A stretch of DNA of 45,619 nt. It comes from a virus. The stretch spans positions 1 through 45,619 of the IMG/VR virus record IMGVR_UViG_3300046167_000694; one strand, given 5' to 3'. How positions within the stretch are numbered: the first letter of the stretch is position 1; every line of letters starts with the position of its first letter. Under the pieces are notes generated by a model. That model saw nothing but the letters and a program-made list of their open reading frames with translations, was not told where the DNA came from and did not search any database. This document shows positions 17,107-25,840 of this stretch, piece by piece. Position numbers and translations under genes: made by a program.

Positions 17107-20028
17107 ATGCGCGGCATAAGACTTGATGAGTTAGTTGATAGATTACGGGCAGAAGTGGGTCACTCTACTAATGCCCAAGTAGGCCAGAACAGCTACGACT
17201 ACTTAGTGCAGGTCTTGAGCCGCACCCAGCGCCGGTTGTGCGAAGAGTACGACTGGGCGCACCTAAAGATTAAGCGAGACATAGCTGTAGAAGCTGGTCA
17301 GCGCTACTACCCTACCCCCGACACATTGCACTACGAGCGCATTACGGACGTTGATTTTAAAGACGGTTCGATATGGCGCCCTCTTATTCGCGGTGTTGAT
17401 GAGTCACTTTTCAGTTTGCACGACAGCGATCGGGGCCACCAGAACTGGCCTCTACAGCACTGGGACGTTCACGAAAACCTAGATGGTCCAGCCGACACGA
17501 CTGGCTTCCTTGAGTTTTGGCCTATCCCCAATCGAAGCGCGTCACAGTTTGACGGAATGGTTCGTCTTACTGGCTACATGCAAGCGCCGGAGCTTACTCA
17601 CCCGAATGATAAGTGTGTGCTGGATGGCAGCTTGCTAGTCCTGTACGCGGCTGCGGAGATATGCGCAAGACAGAATCAAAGTGATGCGCAGATGAAGCTT
17701 ATGGCAGCGCAGCAGTTGATGAGCAGGCTGCAGAATCAGAATAGCAACAAAAAGAAGTATGTCAGCTTTTCCCCTAATGCGACCTCTAAGGTTAAAAACC
17801 CGTGGCGTCAGCGGAACATCATCGGTGTCTCCCGTAGCGGTGGAGGTAATAGCGGCGGCGGCATTCCAGAGGCACCGGCTGATGGCAATTGCTATGTACG
17901 AAAAGATTATCAATGGGTAGAAATTTCAGCGTGTATCTCCTGTGACGGAGATGGAGGATCAGGCGTGATTGACGGAACTATAGACAACGTAACTTTGCGG
18001 TGGGATGCCGATACTGGCGAATGGGTCGAGAACTCAGCGGTGCGGTCATCGGGTGTCGATAGCCTAAGTATCTATGACCAGCCTCGCACTAATGCTTGGA
18101 ATCTTCGCGCACTGCGCATGGAGAATGCTTACGATCCTTGGCTGGACGAGACTAAGGACTTTAACTTCCTAGTCGTAGAGCCTCGGGGTCCGTTCACCAG
18201 CAACAGCAATGAGAAGTTTGGTGTATCGGTACTAGCCGACAGGTTCACCGTGCGATCTGGTGACGAGTCTGGCGACCCAACGAAACAAGCGCCAGCCTTC
18301 CGCGTCGATAATGAGCAGATTGATATAGGTTTGCGCGACTACACGACTAACACCTTTATTAACGGTGATGCGTTTATTGGTATGTCGTCCAACATGTATG
18401 GCGTTGATCTGCCATTTAACAGCGACAATGCGCCTGGAACGCTATTTGCTGGTGGCATAGCGATGACTGGCTCTTATATCAACGGCCAATCACTCAGCCC
18501 GATAGGTGGTGAAAGCGGCGAGTCAGTGCTTAATAGAGCATTCGCTAAAGACGCGCAGCTCAACATGAATGGCAACAGACTGTATGGGTTGCCTTCTCCA
18601 ACGCGACCAGACGATGCCGTAAACCTTGCGTACTTTGAGGCGAATGGTGGCGGCAACGGTAACGGACCAGCCGACAACGTGGCTAACGGCACCGAAGAAG
18701 GTCAGTTACTTGGCTGGAACGGCGTAGATAAGTATGCGCCTGTAAGCTTTGCCAAGTTTCTATCGGGTCCAGACAGGCTTGAGACGCAAGCGCTATACGT
18801 CAACAGTCCGCCAACGGTCCCACAAGCAGCGGTCACGAAGGGTTATCTGGAAACCTATGTCGGTCTCGGTTCCTCTCAAGGTGCAATGCTTGTGTGGGAT
18901 GGCGCCTCAAAGTCTTACAAGGCAGAGTCTAATGTCAGTTACGCAGCTAACAGTTTCAATGTAGCCGACAAGATCACCCTCAGAAAAAACATGGGAGATA
19001 GCATTGGCTATCAGTTTGTACAGGAGCAGTACACAAGCGCGTTAGACCCTTGGACGGGCGAGTACATTAACCTTAACTCATTGCAGATCCAGCCCTATGC
19101 GGATTCGGCAGGTAGCGGTTATGAGTCTGGCATTGCGATGCTGGGTGATCGCTTTACGGTTCGTGTGCCTAGTGTTGGTGATGACCCCTATAACGGCGAA
19201 ATTGCCTTTAGGGTGCGCAAGCTGGAGGCTGTGGTTGGTGTAGACAGCATGGCAAGCTCGGTAATTCTTCAGGGTGATACTTACATCGGTTACGACCGCA
19301 CTAACCGGCCAGATAACAACGACCAAGAGCTAGGCACGCTTTTCATTGGGCGCGGCATTATTGTTGGCAAGGGTGTTGCCGCTGGTCAAGCCTCAATCAA
19401 CATGAGCGAGAACATCATCTTTAATCTTGGCGATCCGGTGAACGATACTTGCGCGGTTAGCAAGGGCTGGGTAAAGCAGAACGCTCTATTTACTGACGCT
19501 GGCACAACTAACTTAACGGTTAAGGGTGATTTGTTGGTCAAGGGTAAATCTGTATTTCAGGATGATGTTTCGATCCAAGCTAACGCGACGATTGGAAAAG
19601 ACGACTTCAGCACTATCAAACTTCTCGGTGATGTTTACATCGGACATGCTGGTGTACTTCCTAACAATGACGATGACGAGCCTGGGACTTTATTCTTGGG
19701 TCGAGGAATAATCATTGGCAGGGGTATGCCGCAAGACCAAGCTAGCCTCGGGATGGAAAATAACTTCATCTGGAATCTGCGCACTCCGGAGGCTCCACAC
19801 CATGCCGCGAACAAGGGGTATGTGGATCAGCTAATCGGAGATATTGATGCTCTTGAGGCAGACGTTGACACGAACGAAGTCAACATCGTCAATTTATATA
19901 ACGAGCAAATTAAGCAAGCGCTACAAATCCAAGGGCTGCAAAACACAGTCAACAATATGAGTAGTGCAATACAAACGGCCTCTAGTCTTGATGATCTAAA
20001 GAGTAAAGCCACAGGAATTATTGGCTAA
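17107..20028 (+). CDS. Tail tubular protein A-like adaptor fused to a fibre-like C-terminus
   Basis: ATG 17107 is chosen because GAGG lies six bases upstream; a TTG at 17095 is weaker. Residues 1-about 230 resemble the T7 gp11-type adaptor that sits under the portal: a helical start, R-R-L-C-E-E-Y-D-W, Y-Y-P-T-P-D-T-L and a late helical block A-A-E-I-C-A-R-Q-N. Adaptors usually end near residue 200-230. Here a Gly/Ser linker (about 240-250) leads into some 720 extra residues. These hold three related beta modules (G-T-L-F-x-G-x-G-I near 445, 745 and 870) each ending in a K-G-(Y/W)-V-like motif, then a C-terminal coiled coil. The extra part looks like a tail fibre, so the gene joins a connector and a fibre in one chain. 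Confidence 0.75.
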   Translation: MRGIRLDELVDRLRAEVGHSTNAQVGQNSYDYLVQVLSRTQRRLCEEYDWAHLKIKRDIAVEAGQRYYPTPDTLHYERITDVDFKDGSIWRPLIRGVDESLFSLHDSDRGHQNWPLQHWDVHENLDGPADTTGFLEFWPIPNRSASQFDGMVRLTGYMQAPELTHPNDKCVLDGSLLVLYAAAEICARQNQSDAQMKLMAAQQLMSRLQNQNSNKKKYVSFSPNATSKVKNPWRQRNIIGVSRSGGGNSGGGIPEAPADGNCYVRKDYQWVEISACISCDGDGGSGVIDGTIDNVTLRWDADTGEWVENSAVRSSGVDSLSIYDQPRTNAWNLRALRMENAYDPWLDETKDFNFLVVEPRGPFTSNSNEKFGVSVLADRFTVRSGDESGDPTKQAPAFRVDNEQIDIGLRDYTTNTFINGDAFIGMSSNMYGVDLPFNSDNAPGTLFAGGIAMTGSYINGQSLSPIGGESGESVLNRAFAKDAQLNMNGNRLYGLPSPTRPDDAVNLAYFEANGGGNGNGPADNVANGTEEGQLLGWNGVDKYAPVSFAKFLSGPDRLETQALYVNSPPTVPQAAVTKGYLETYVGLGSSQGAMLVWDGASKSYKAESNVSYAANSFNVADKITLRKNMGDSIGYQFVQEQYTSALDPWTGEYINLNSLQIQPYADSAGSGYESGIAMLGDRFTVRVPSVGDDPYNGEIAFRVRKLEAVVGVDSMASSVILQGDTYIGYDRTNRPDNNDQELGTLFIGRGIIVGKGVAAGQASINMSENIIFNLGDPVNDTCAVSKGWVKQNALFTDAGTTNLTVKGDLLVKGKSVFQDDVSIQANATIGKDDFSTIKLLGDVYIGHAGVLPNNDDDEPGTLFLGRGIIIGRGMPQDQASLGMENNFIWNLRTPEAPHHAANKGYVDQLIGDIDALEADVDTNEVNIVNLYNEQIKQALQIQGLQNTVNNMSSAIQTASSLDDLKSKATGIIG

Positions 20029-22994
20029 TGGCTTACTACCTCGTCAAAGACTTCATCCGTGGCCTTGACGTTAGAAGGCTGCAAGAGACGCAGGAGGCTG
20101 GCGCGCTTATCCAAGCGGATAACTGCGTCATCACTCGCGGGGGCGAGGTTGAGCGGCGCAAGAGCTTTGGCGCTGAGGTATTCCTAAGCGCTATTACTGA
20201 AGATAGTCGCGGCTTGTTTGTTAAGGATGAGGACGTTTGGGATAAATTTACGGTGTTCGTGGATTCCTATGCGCGGTTTGCTGATGGCTGGCAAGAGTCT
20301 GCTACGTCTCAGAGCGTCAGGGTTATAGAGCTGCCCCACCCCGATCCCGATGCCCGATTGCAGCGTGTTTGCTCAGTGCGGTTAGTGCGGAACAAGCTGT
20401 TTGTCAGTGCTGAATTTAATGCGGAGCCTGGGCGGTTCCTCAGTTACTACGGGGCATCCGATACCGGCATTGCGATCCGCGTCACAGAAAATATTGTGAT
20501 CGACCAGACAACCACGGATGAAGATGGTGAGATTGAAAACGATACTAATTGGCCCAGTATCGGCAATGGTCGGGCGCACACTAGCTTTACTCTTAACGTA
20601 CAGACGCCTCAGGAGGTGGACGATCAGGGCAATGCTACGCCTCGGTCCCTCAATATCTACGCGACCAACTTCTCTATGCAGGATATAGGGAGAAATATAG
20701 GTCTGCGGTTCAACGGCATCATTAACAACCGCGTCACGATATTTCAAGGCGATGTGACCGGCGACACTAACGAGCAGGTTGCCGTTGATATAGCCAAGCA
20801 GATCAATGCGGATTCGGCGTCCGGCTTTGCAGCACGAGCGGCGGGCGCGGTTCTATGGGTAAGTAGCAAAGAGCTGGGCGAGCGATACAACGGCTATAGC
20901 GTCTTTATGAATGCGGGTGCTGTTCCTTGGTTAGTTATGGACCCAACAGCCTCGGTTATGGATGGCGGTGTAGAGGCTTTGCCAGACGGTGATCTATTAC
21001 GCAAGGCGCGCTTTGGCCCTGTTAATCCGACCTTCCCGCCAATCATTGAAAGTCTTGAGCCTTCTGCTAACAGCATATTAATCCGATGGCGGGCAAGCAC
21101 GAATAGCGAGCAATCTGTATGGGCGCATTACAGCACTAGCACTGGCGGTTACAGCAAGCAGATTGACACAGGACTGCCAGCCTCACGCGGCACCTATAAC
21201 CTACAGGGGTTAGAGGCTGATACGCTGTATTACGTCGGGTTAAGCCTTGGCTCTATCAACATTATTCCCAGCCCCCCTAATCCTGCTTACTCAGCCCAGA
21301 CAACGGGCGGTGTGATTGCGCCACCTTCCAGCCCCGATGTGTTATCTGCGGTAGCTGCCGATGGCGTGATTACGGCAGAGATTGAGGTGATCGAAGGCGC
21401 GACTGGTTACGTGCTGTATGCCGAGGACTTGAGTAGCGCGGGTGAGATTGTGCTTGAGAGCAACACCACCCGTATCAGCGGTGTGCAGTCTGGCGTTTAC
21501 TACAATGTTTACGCAAAGGCTCGCAACGCTGGCGGTCTGTCTGCTCGCGGCAAGATGATACCCAACGTCTTTTATGTGGCGGCAGATGCGCAAGCGCCCG
21601 ATAGCGTCACGAATCTAAGCGTTAGCTACGACTTCGACGGCCCATCCATTACGGTCCGATGGGGTGCAGCTCCAGCTAACGGTGCGCCCGTTGAATATCT
21701 TGTTGCTTGTGATGCGACAGATAGGACGTGGGTAACTAGCAGCTTGAATGAGCTAATCACGGACCCCGCTGTATTAAATGCCGCAGAGTTAAATGGCGCA
21801 GGCATCGTCTTTACTGTTACTCCCAGTAACGCTATTGGCATAGGCCCAGCCAGCTCGGTAACACTCGCGCAGCAGGACAACGATTTAGACTACACGGCGC
21901 TGGGGGTTTACAAGTGGTTTAACCCTGCAAAGTTTGCGCTGCAAGTAGATCAGAAAGTCTACGGTGTTGCTGATGACAGGTGGACCCAAAGCTTTGATGA
22001 GGACGGGAATCCTAGCTTAGACAGCGAGGGCAACTTTGTTATCAACCGGCAAGACTCTAGCTTGTTGAATGTGTCGGCTATTAACCAGCCAAGCGAATGG
22101 TCCCCCGATGCAGACGGTGCTGGCTTCATTGACTTTTCATTCTACGGTGGTGACTCCAGCAATCTCCAATCCTTAGCCCAGTTTGGTAACCGGCTGGCGG
22201 TCTTCGCCAAAAAATCAGTCTATTTGTGGAACGTGGACCCCGATCTAGCACGTAGCAATCTGTCATCGGTCGTTGATAACACAGGAACATTTGCTCCCAG
22301 GTCTGTGGTGAGTTGGGGTAACCGCGATGTTTTCTATCTCGACCTCACTGGTGTGCGCAGCTTGAACAGCCGAGAGGTTACGGGTGCAGCGTTCAGCTCT
22401 GACATTGGAACTCCGATTGACCAGCTCGTACAAGAGAGCGTCGAGGGGTGTTTTGACGAGCGGTATATCACTGCCTGCATGGAGCCTCGGGATGGTCGTT
22501 ACACCATATCTATACCCCAGAAGAGCGGCGGCACCGATCTTTTCTGTTTCACCTACTTTGCGTCCAGCAAAATTTCTGCGTGGACCCGCTGGCAGGTTAA
22601 TAAGCGCATTGAGGTGCTGACAAACAACGGCAGCGATATGTATGTGCGCACCGACGATAACCTAATCATGCGGTATGGCTCTGGTGATGAAGGTCACGAG
22701 TGCACGGTCCAGCTTCCTTATTTAAGCGCTGGCAAGCCGGCAACCATGAAAGACATTCACGCCATCGACATAGCGGCTAAGGGTGACTGGCATATCGACT
22801 ACTCAGTCACACCGGATATGGACACTCCAATCTTTGAGACGGTTGGCATGGTCGAAGGTACGAGCTACCGGCAGCAGCGAATAGCCATTCAAAACTATGC
22901 GCCGCAGGTATCTTTCCGATTAAAGACCTCCAGCGAGGGAGCCAAGCTAGGGAATCTGGCATGGCACTACCGAGACGGGGAGGAAGCAAGTTGA
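20028..22994 (+). CDS. Tail nozzle (tubular protein B-like) with inserted fibronectin type III-like domains
   Basis: This 988-residue protein starts in a TAATG overlap with the adaptor. The N-terminal part (G-G-E-V-E-R-R-K-S-F-G near residue 42) and the C-terminal part (L-A-Q-F-G-N-R-L-A-V-F-A near 720, then Y-F-A-S-S-K-I-S-A-W-T-R-W near 845) match the pattern of podophage nozzle proteins that close the tail. Between about residues 337 and 625 lie three fibronectin type III-like domains, with I-R-W, Y-Y-V-G-L and Y-N-V-Y-A-K-A-R-N-A-G strands. FN3 domains in virions are thought to bind cell-surface sugars weakly. Adaptor followed by nozzle is the standard order. Confidence 0.8.
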   Translation: MAYYLVKDFIRGLDVRRLQETQEAGALIQADNCVITRGGEVERRKSFGAEVFLSAITEDSRGLFVKDEDVWDKFTVFVDSYARFADGWQESATSQSVRVIELPHPDPDARLQRVCSVRLVRNKLFVSAEFNAEPGRFLSYYGASDTGIAIRVTENIVIDQTTTDEDGEIENDTNWPSIGNGRAHTSFTLNVQTPQEVDDQGNATPRSLNIYATNFSMQDIGRNIGLRFNGIINNRVTIFQGDVTGDTNEQVAVDIAKQINADSASGFAARAAGAVLWVSSKELGERYNGYSVFMNAGAVPWLVMDPTASVMDGGVEALPDGDLLRKARFGPVNPTFPPIIESLEPSANSILIRWRASTNSEQSVWAHYSTSTGGYSKQIDTGLPASRGTYNLQGLEADTLYYVGLSLGSINIIPSPPNPAYSAQTTGGVIAPPSSPDVLSAVAADGVITAEIEVIEGATGYVLYAEDLSSAGEIVLESNTTRISGVQSGVYYNVYAKARNAGGLSARGKMIPNVFYVAADAQAPDSVTNLSVSYDFDGPSITVRWGAAPANGAPVEYLVACDATDRTWVTSSLNELITDPAVLNAAELNGAGIVFTVTPSNAIGIGPASSVTLAQQDNDLDYTALGVYKWFNPAKFALQVDQKVYGVADDRWTQSFDEDGNPSLDSEGNFVINRQDSSLLNVSAINQPSEWSPDADGAGFIDFSFYGGDSSNLQSLAQFGNRLAVFAKKSVYLWNVDPDLARSNLSSVVDNTGTFAPRSVVSWGNRDVFYLDLTGVRSLNSREVTGAAFSSDIGTPIDQLVQESVEGCFDERYITACMEPRDGRYTISIPQKSGGTDLFCFTYFASSKISAWTRWQVNKRIEVLTNNGSDMYVRTDDNLIMRYGSGDEGHECTVQLPYLSAGKPATMKDIHAIDIAAKGDWHIDYSVTPDMDTPIFETVGMVEGTSYRQQRIAIQNYAPQVSFRLKTSSEGAKLGNLAWHYRDGEEAS

Positions 22995-23404
22995 TGGATA
23001 TTTGCCATCCCTCAGACGATGATATGGGACTCGCTACCTGTATGCACCTCTGCGTCCATGATGATAACTGGATGCGCCGAAGCGTTCTCGACGTGCATCT
23101 ATATATCACCAGCCCAATGCGGACCGGCAACATTCTAGTGGCGTGGGCGAATGAGAAGCCAGTTGCATGGTTGAGCTTTGCTTACTTCTCGGATGACGCA
23201 GCAGAGCGTTTCCGTGCTGGCGAGATAATTGATCCCGACGAGTGGAACAGCGGCCCAAACTTTTGGGTTATTGATTTTGTGACGGGCAACACTGATGGCA
23301 GAGAAGTGATGATGGCGGTGAAAGAGTTACTGCCAGACGGTATGCGGGTCCATTGGTGGCGCGGGAAGAAAGACACCTTTCAAGAAAAAGTAGTGAGGCA
23401 TTGA
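22994..23404 (+). CDS. HlyC-like toxin-activating lysine acyltransferase family protein
   Basis: This 136-residue protein starts at ATG 22994 overlapping the nozzle stop (TGATG). It has the order of motifs of the RTX toxin-activating acyltransferases. H22 sits in V-H-D-D-N-W, then K-P-V-A-W-L-S-F-A-Y-F-S-D-D, then W-N-S-G-P-N-F-W-V-I-D-F with D94. In HlyC the essential residues are His23 and Asp92, close to these positions. Those enzymes move a fatty acid from acyl carrier protein to a lysine of a protoxin. No RTX toxin is seen here, so a virion protein or host target is possible. It lies inside the tail/ejection module. The family is fairly clear; the substrate is unknown. Confidence 0.7.
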   Translation: MDICHPSDDDMGLATCMHLCVHDDNWMRRSVLDVHLYITSPMRTGNILVAWANEKPVAWLSFAYFSDDAAERFRAGEIIDPDEWNSGPNFWVIDFVTGNTDGREVMMAVKELLPDGMRVHWWRGKKDTFQEKVVRH

Positions 23405-23405
23405 T

Positions 23406-24012
23406 ATGAGTAGCAGCGGATCAAGCGACGGATATACAAGACGAGCTGAACAGCGTGAGTTAGATCGTCAGCGCGATATTGAGGTCAGGCACAAAAAGAG
23501 TCAGTCAGACCTTTGCTAATCAGTTTACGCCGGAGTATTACGACAAAATCCGTGGCAACTTTGATGACTTCTACATGCCCCAGATGGACCGCCAGTATAA
23601 CGATGCGCGGCAAGGTCTGGTGTACCAGCTAGCGCGTTCAGGACTCAGTGATTCAAGTGTGCGATCTGACAAATACGGTGAGCTGAATGAGCAAATGTCA
23701 CTAGCCAAGCAGCAGATGCAGGTTAAGGGCGAGGACTATATTCAGAAAAGAAAGATGGACGTACAGCGTGCGCAAGCGAACACATTAGGCCAGCTCCAGC
23801 AATCAGCAGACGCGACGGGTGCGGCACGCGATGCAGCAGACGCGGCTTTAACTACGTCGCAAGCTCAGGGCTACGACCCATTAGGTCAATTGTTTACGGA
23901 TACTTCATTTGGGCTGGCGACTCAGGCAGAGCTTGAGCGCAGCAATAACTCACGCTTTAACACCGGACTGTTTAGCAACAACAACAGCAAATCCGGCACA
24001 AACGTAGGATAA
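23406..24012 (+). CDS. Internal virion / DNA-ejection-type protein (frameshift near 23485)
   Basis: ATG 23406 opens a frame (M-S-S-S-G-S-S-D-G-Y-T-R-R-A-E-Q) that stops at 23520. The +1 frame takes over near 23485 (G-T-K-R-V-S-Q-T-F-A-N-Q-F-T-P-E-Y-Y) and runs to 24012. One extra base within GAGGTCAGG explains the break, giving about 201 residues. The protein is polar and helical, rich in Gln, Ala, Asp and Ser, with a disordered C-terminus. It lies in the cluster that usually encodes ejection proteins. It precedes two similar helical proteins and the giant one. Confidence 0.6.
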
Positions 24013-24016
24013 GACT

Positions 24017-24736
24017 ATGGCTATTCCAATTTGGTTACCGATTGCTCTGGCTGCAGGAAGCATGGGCGCAAACACATTGGCGCAGCGCAAGGTCGATAAG
24101 GCCAGCGCTCAAGCCTATAAGTGGGTTGAGTCACGCAATGACAAGAACATTGAAGACTCCAAGAAGGCTGCGCGCAAGACCGAGGACTTGTATAAGAACC
24201 AGCAAAGCAAGGAGGCTGCAGAGTCAAAGCGCCTATCTGATGTATTCCAAGAGACTAAGCCTGCAGAGCGCGCTATGTCGGCAGTAAGTAATGCTGGCAC
24301 CACGGATACGGTGGTCGCTGAGAATAACCGGCAGCGTGCAAGCGGCAAGCGGTACACAGATATGGTGGCTAATGCGCGGGCTGATTTGCTATCAGGCGGC
24401 TACGTGCTGGGCAACAACGCGCGACAGTCTATGGATAACGCGACAGACATTAAGCGCTCGGTAGATTTTATGAAGGGCGACAACGCTGTATTTAACACGC
24501 AGCTTCAGAACGCGCAGACCAAAGGCCAGACGCTTGGGACGATCGGTGATCTTATGTCCATGGCAAGCATGGTCACTGGGATGGGCGCAATGATGGCTCC
24601 CGCTGCGGGTGCTGGTAATGCAGCGTCAGCGCTTGGACCCAATGGGGTTACCCCGCTAAACCTCGGTCAGCAGCTTCGTCCAATACCTTTTTCGCCAGCT
24701 CCTACTGGCGGCTTCCGTCTACCCCCGTCTTTATGA
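24017..24736 (+). CDS. Internal virion / ejection-type protein with a hydrophobic N-terminus
   Basis: This 239-residue protein begins with a hydrophobic segment (I-P-I-W-L-P-I-A-L-A-A-G-S-M-G-A) that could insert in a membrane. A long charged helical region (about 25-165) follows, then a second Gly/Ala/Met-rich hydrophobic stretch (about 180-205), and the protein ends in Pro-rich sequence. Small helical proteins with amphipathic or membrane-active parts are typical of podophage ejectosomes. The assignment is by composition and position. Confidence 0.5.
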   Translation: MAIPIWLPIALAAGSMGANTLAQRKVDKASAQAYKWVESRNDKNIEDSKKAARKTEDLYKNQQSKEAAESKRLSDVFQETKPAERAMSAVSNAGTTDTVVAENNRQRASGKRYTDMVANARADLLSGGYVLGNNARQSMDNATDIKRSVDFMKGDNAVFNTQLQNAQTKGQTLGTIGDLMSMASMVTGMGAMMAPAAGAGNAASALGPNGVTPLNLGQQLRPIPFSPAPTGGFRLPPSL

Positions 24737-24745
24737 GGCACTGAA

Positions 24746-25840
24746 ATGAATCCGTATGCAAAAGGCTTGAGCAACGCAGTTTTGGGGCAGTCAGCCCCCA
24801 CCAGTGCGGGTAAGGTGTCAACGCATTTTAACTCGCCGTATATGAAGGCTATATCGCAAAACTTGATGACGGCCATTTACGGTTCGCCTCAAGATGAGCT
24901 GACGCGCCAACAGATTGCGGCAAGCAAACTGAGTATGCAGCAAACACAGGCTGAGATGGATGCGGCTACAGCTGAAGGAATTGCTGGCACTGCGCTAGGC
25001 AATATGCTTGGCGATCAAAACTCCTATGATGAAAATGATAATTTAACAGCGTCGGCAAGGCGGCAATTGTCACAGCTTAATATTGCGGCGGGTGGGCAAC
25101 TTGGAGACTTCTTTACATTCACAGGCGATCACCAACGCACCATAGCCTCCCAGGATCATGCGGGCAACATTGCTGCGACTGCCGCAGAGACAGGGCATGG
25201 GTACGACGTAAATATGGCAGAGTTAAATCATGGCCTTGATAAAGCGCTTGCCAATTTGAATCACTCGAACACTTTGGGAAGAGATGCGATCCAAAACGAT
25301 TACACCACGGAAAGAGATAACCGTCTGCACATTCAGGGCGTCGAAGACCTAATGCTCGGTGCTTCAAACGCCCTCTACAGAGACGGCATGAACAACCAAT
25401 TTACAGCCGGCCAGAATGATCTAGACCGCCAGCTTGATCGCACACAATCAGCCGTAGACGCAGTGCTGGAAAATCAAACAGACCCGAGCCAAGTGGGTAG
25501 CATTGCCGAAATATTTGGCGTCCCTATGGGCACTGATTTGACTGAGAGCCTATCTGGAATACAACCGAACCCAACAGGGATAAAGCCGAATGAATTTATC
25601 ACCTTACTGGATACGTCATCGGAACTTCTTTGGAAGAACCTAGGCTTAGATTACAACAATGCCCAGCACAAGGAAGCCTTTGGACCAATATCCCAGAAGC
25701 TTGCGGCTCTATTGCAGGGCAACCCAAATGACGCAACCGAAATCATTGCAAGACTACAGAGTCAAGCCCGTCTTGATGACGGTGACCTAGTGTTTGATGG
25801 TGGTGATGTCGAGAGCTGGGGAATGAAGAGGAAAAATTAA
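24746..25840 (+). CDS. Hypothetical virion protein upstream of the giant protein
   Basis: This 364-residue, mostly helical, Gln/Asn/Asp-rich protein shows no hydrophobic span. The N-terminal 60 residues contain N-P-Y-A-K-G-L and [10 protein letters not shown]. The middle has Ala-rich coils ([14 protein letters not shown]), and the C-terminus is globular and acidic. Its stop overlaps the ATG of the 2109-residue gene (TAATG), indicating coupled translation. It is likely an ejection-complex partner. No family was recognised. Confidence 0.5.
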   Translation: MNPYAKGLSNAVLGQSAPTSAGKVSTHFNSPYMKAISQNLMTAIYGSPQDELTRQQIAASKLSMQQTQAEMDAATAEGIAGTALGNMLGDQNSYDENDNLTASARRQLSQLNIAAGGQLGDFFTFTGDHQRTIASQDHAGNIAATAAETGHGYDVNMAELNHGLDKALANLNHSNTLGRDAIQNDYTTERDNRLHIQGVEDLMLGASNALYRDGMNNQFTAGQNDLDRQLDRTQSAVDAVLENQTDPSQVGSIAEIFGVPMGTDLTESLSGIQPNPTGIKPNEFITLLDTSSELLWKNLGLDYNNAQHKEAFGPISQKLAALLQGNPNDATEIIARLQSQARLDDGDLVFDGGDVESWGMKRKN

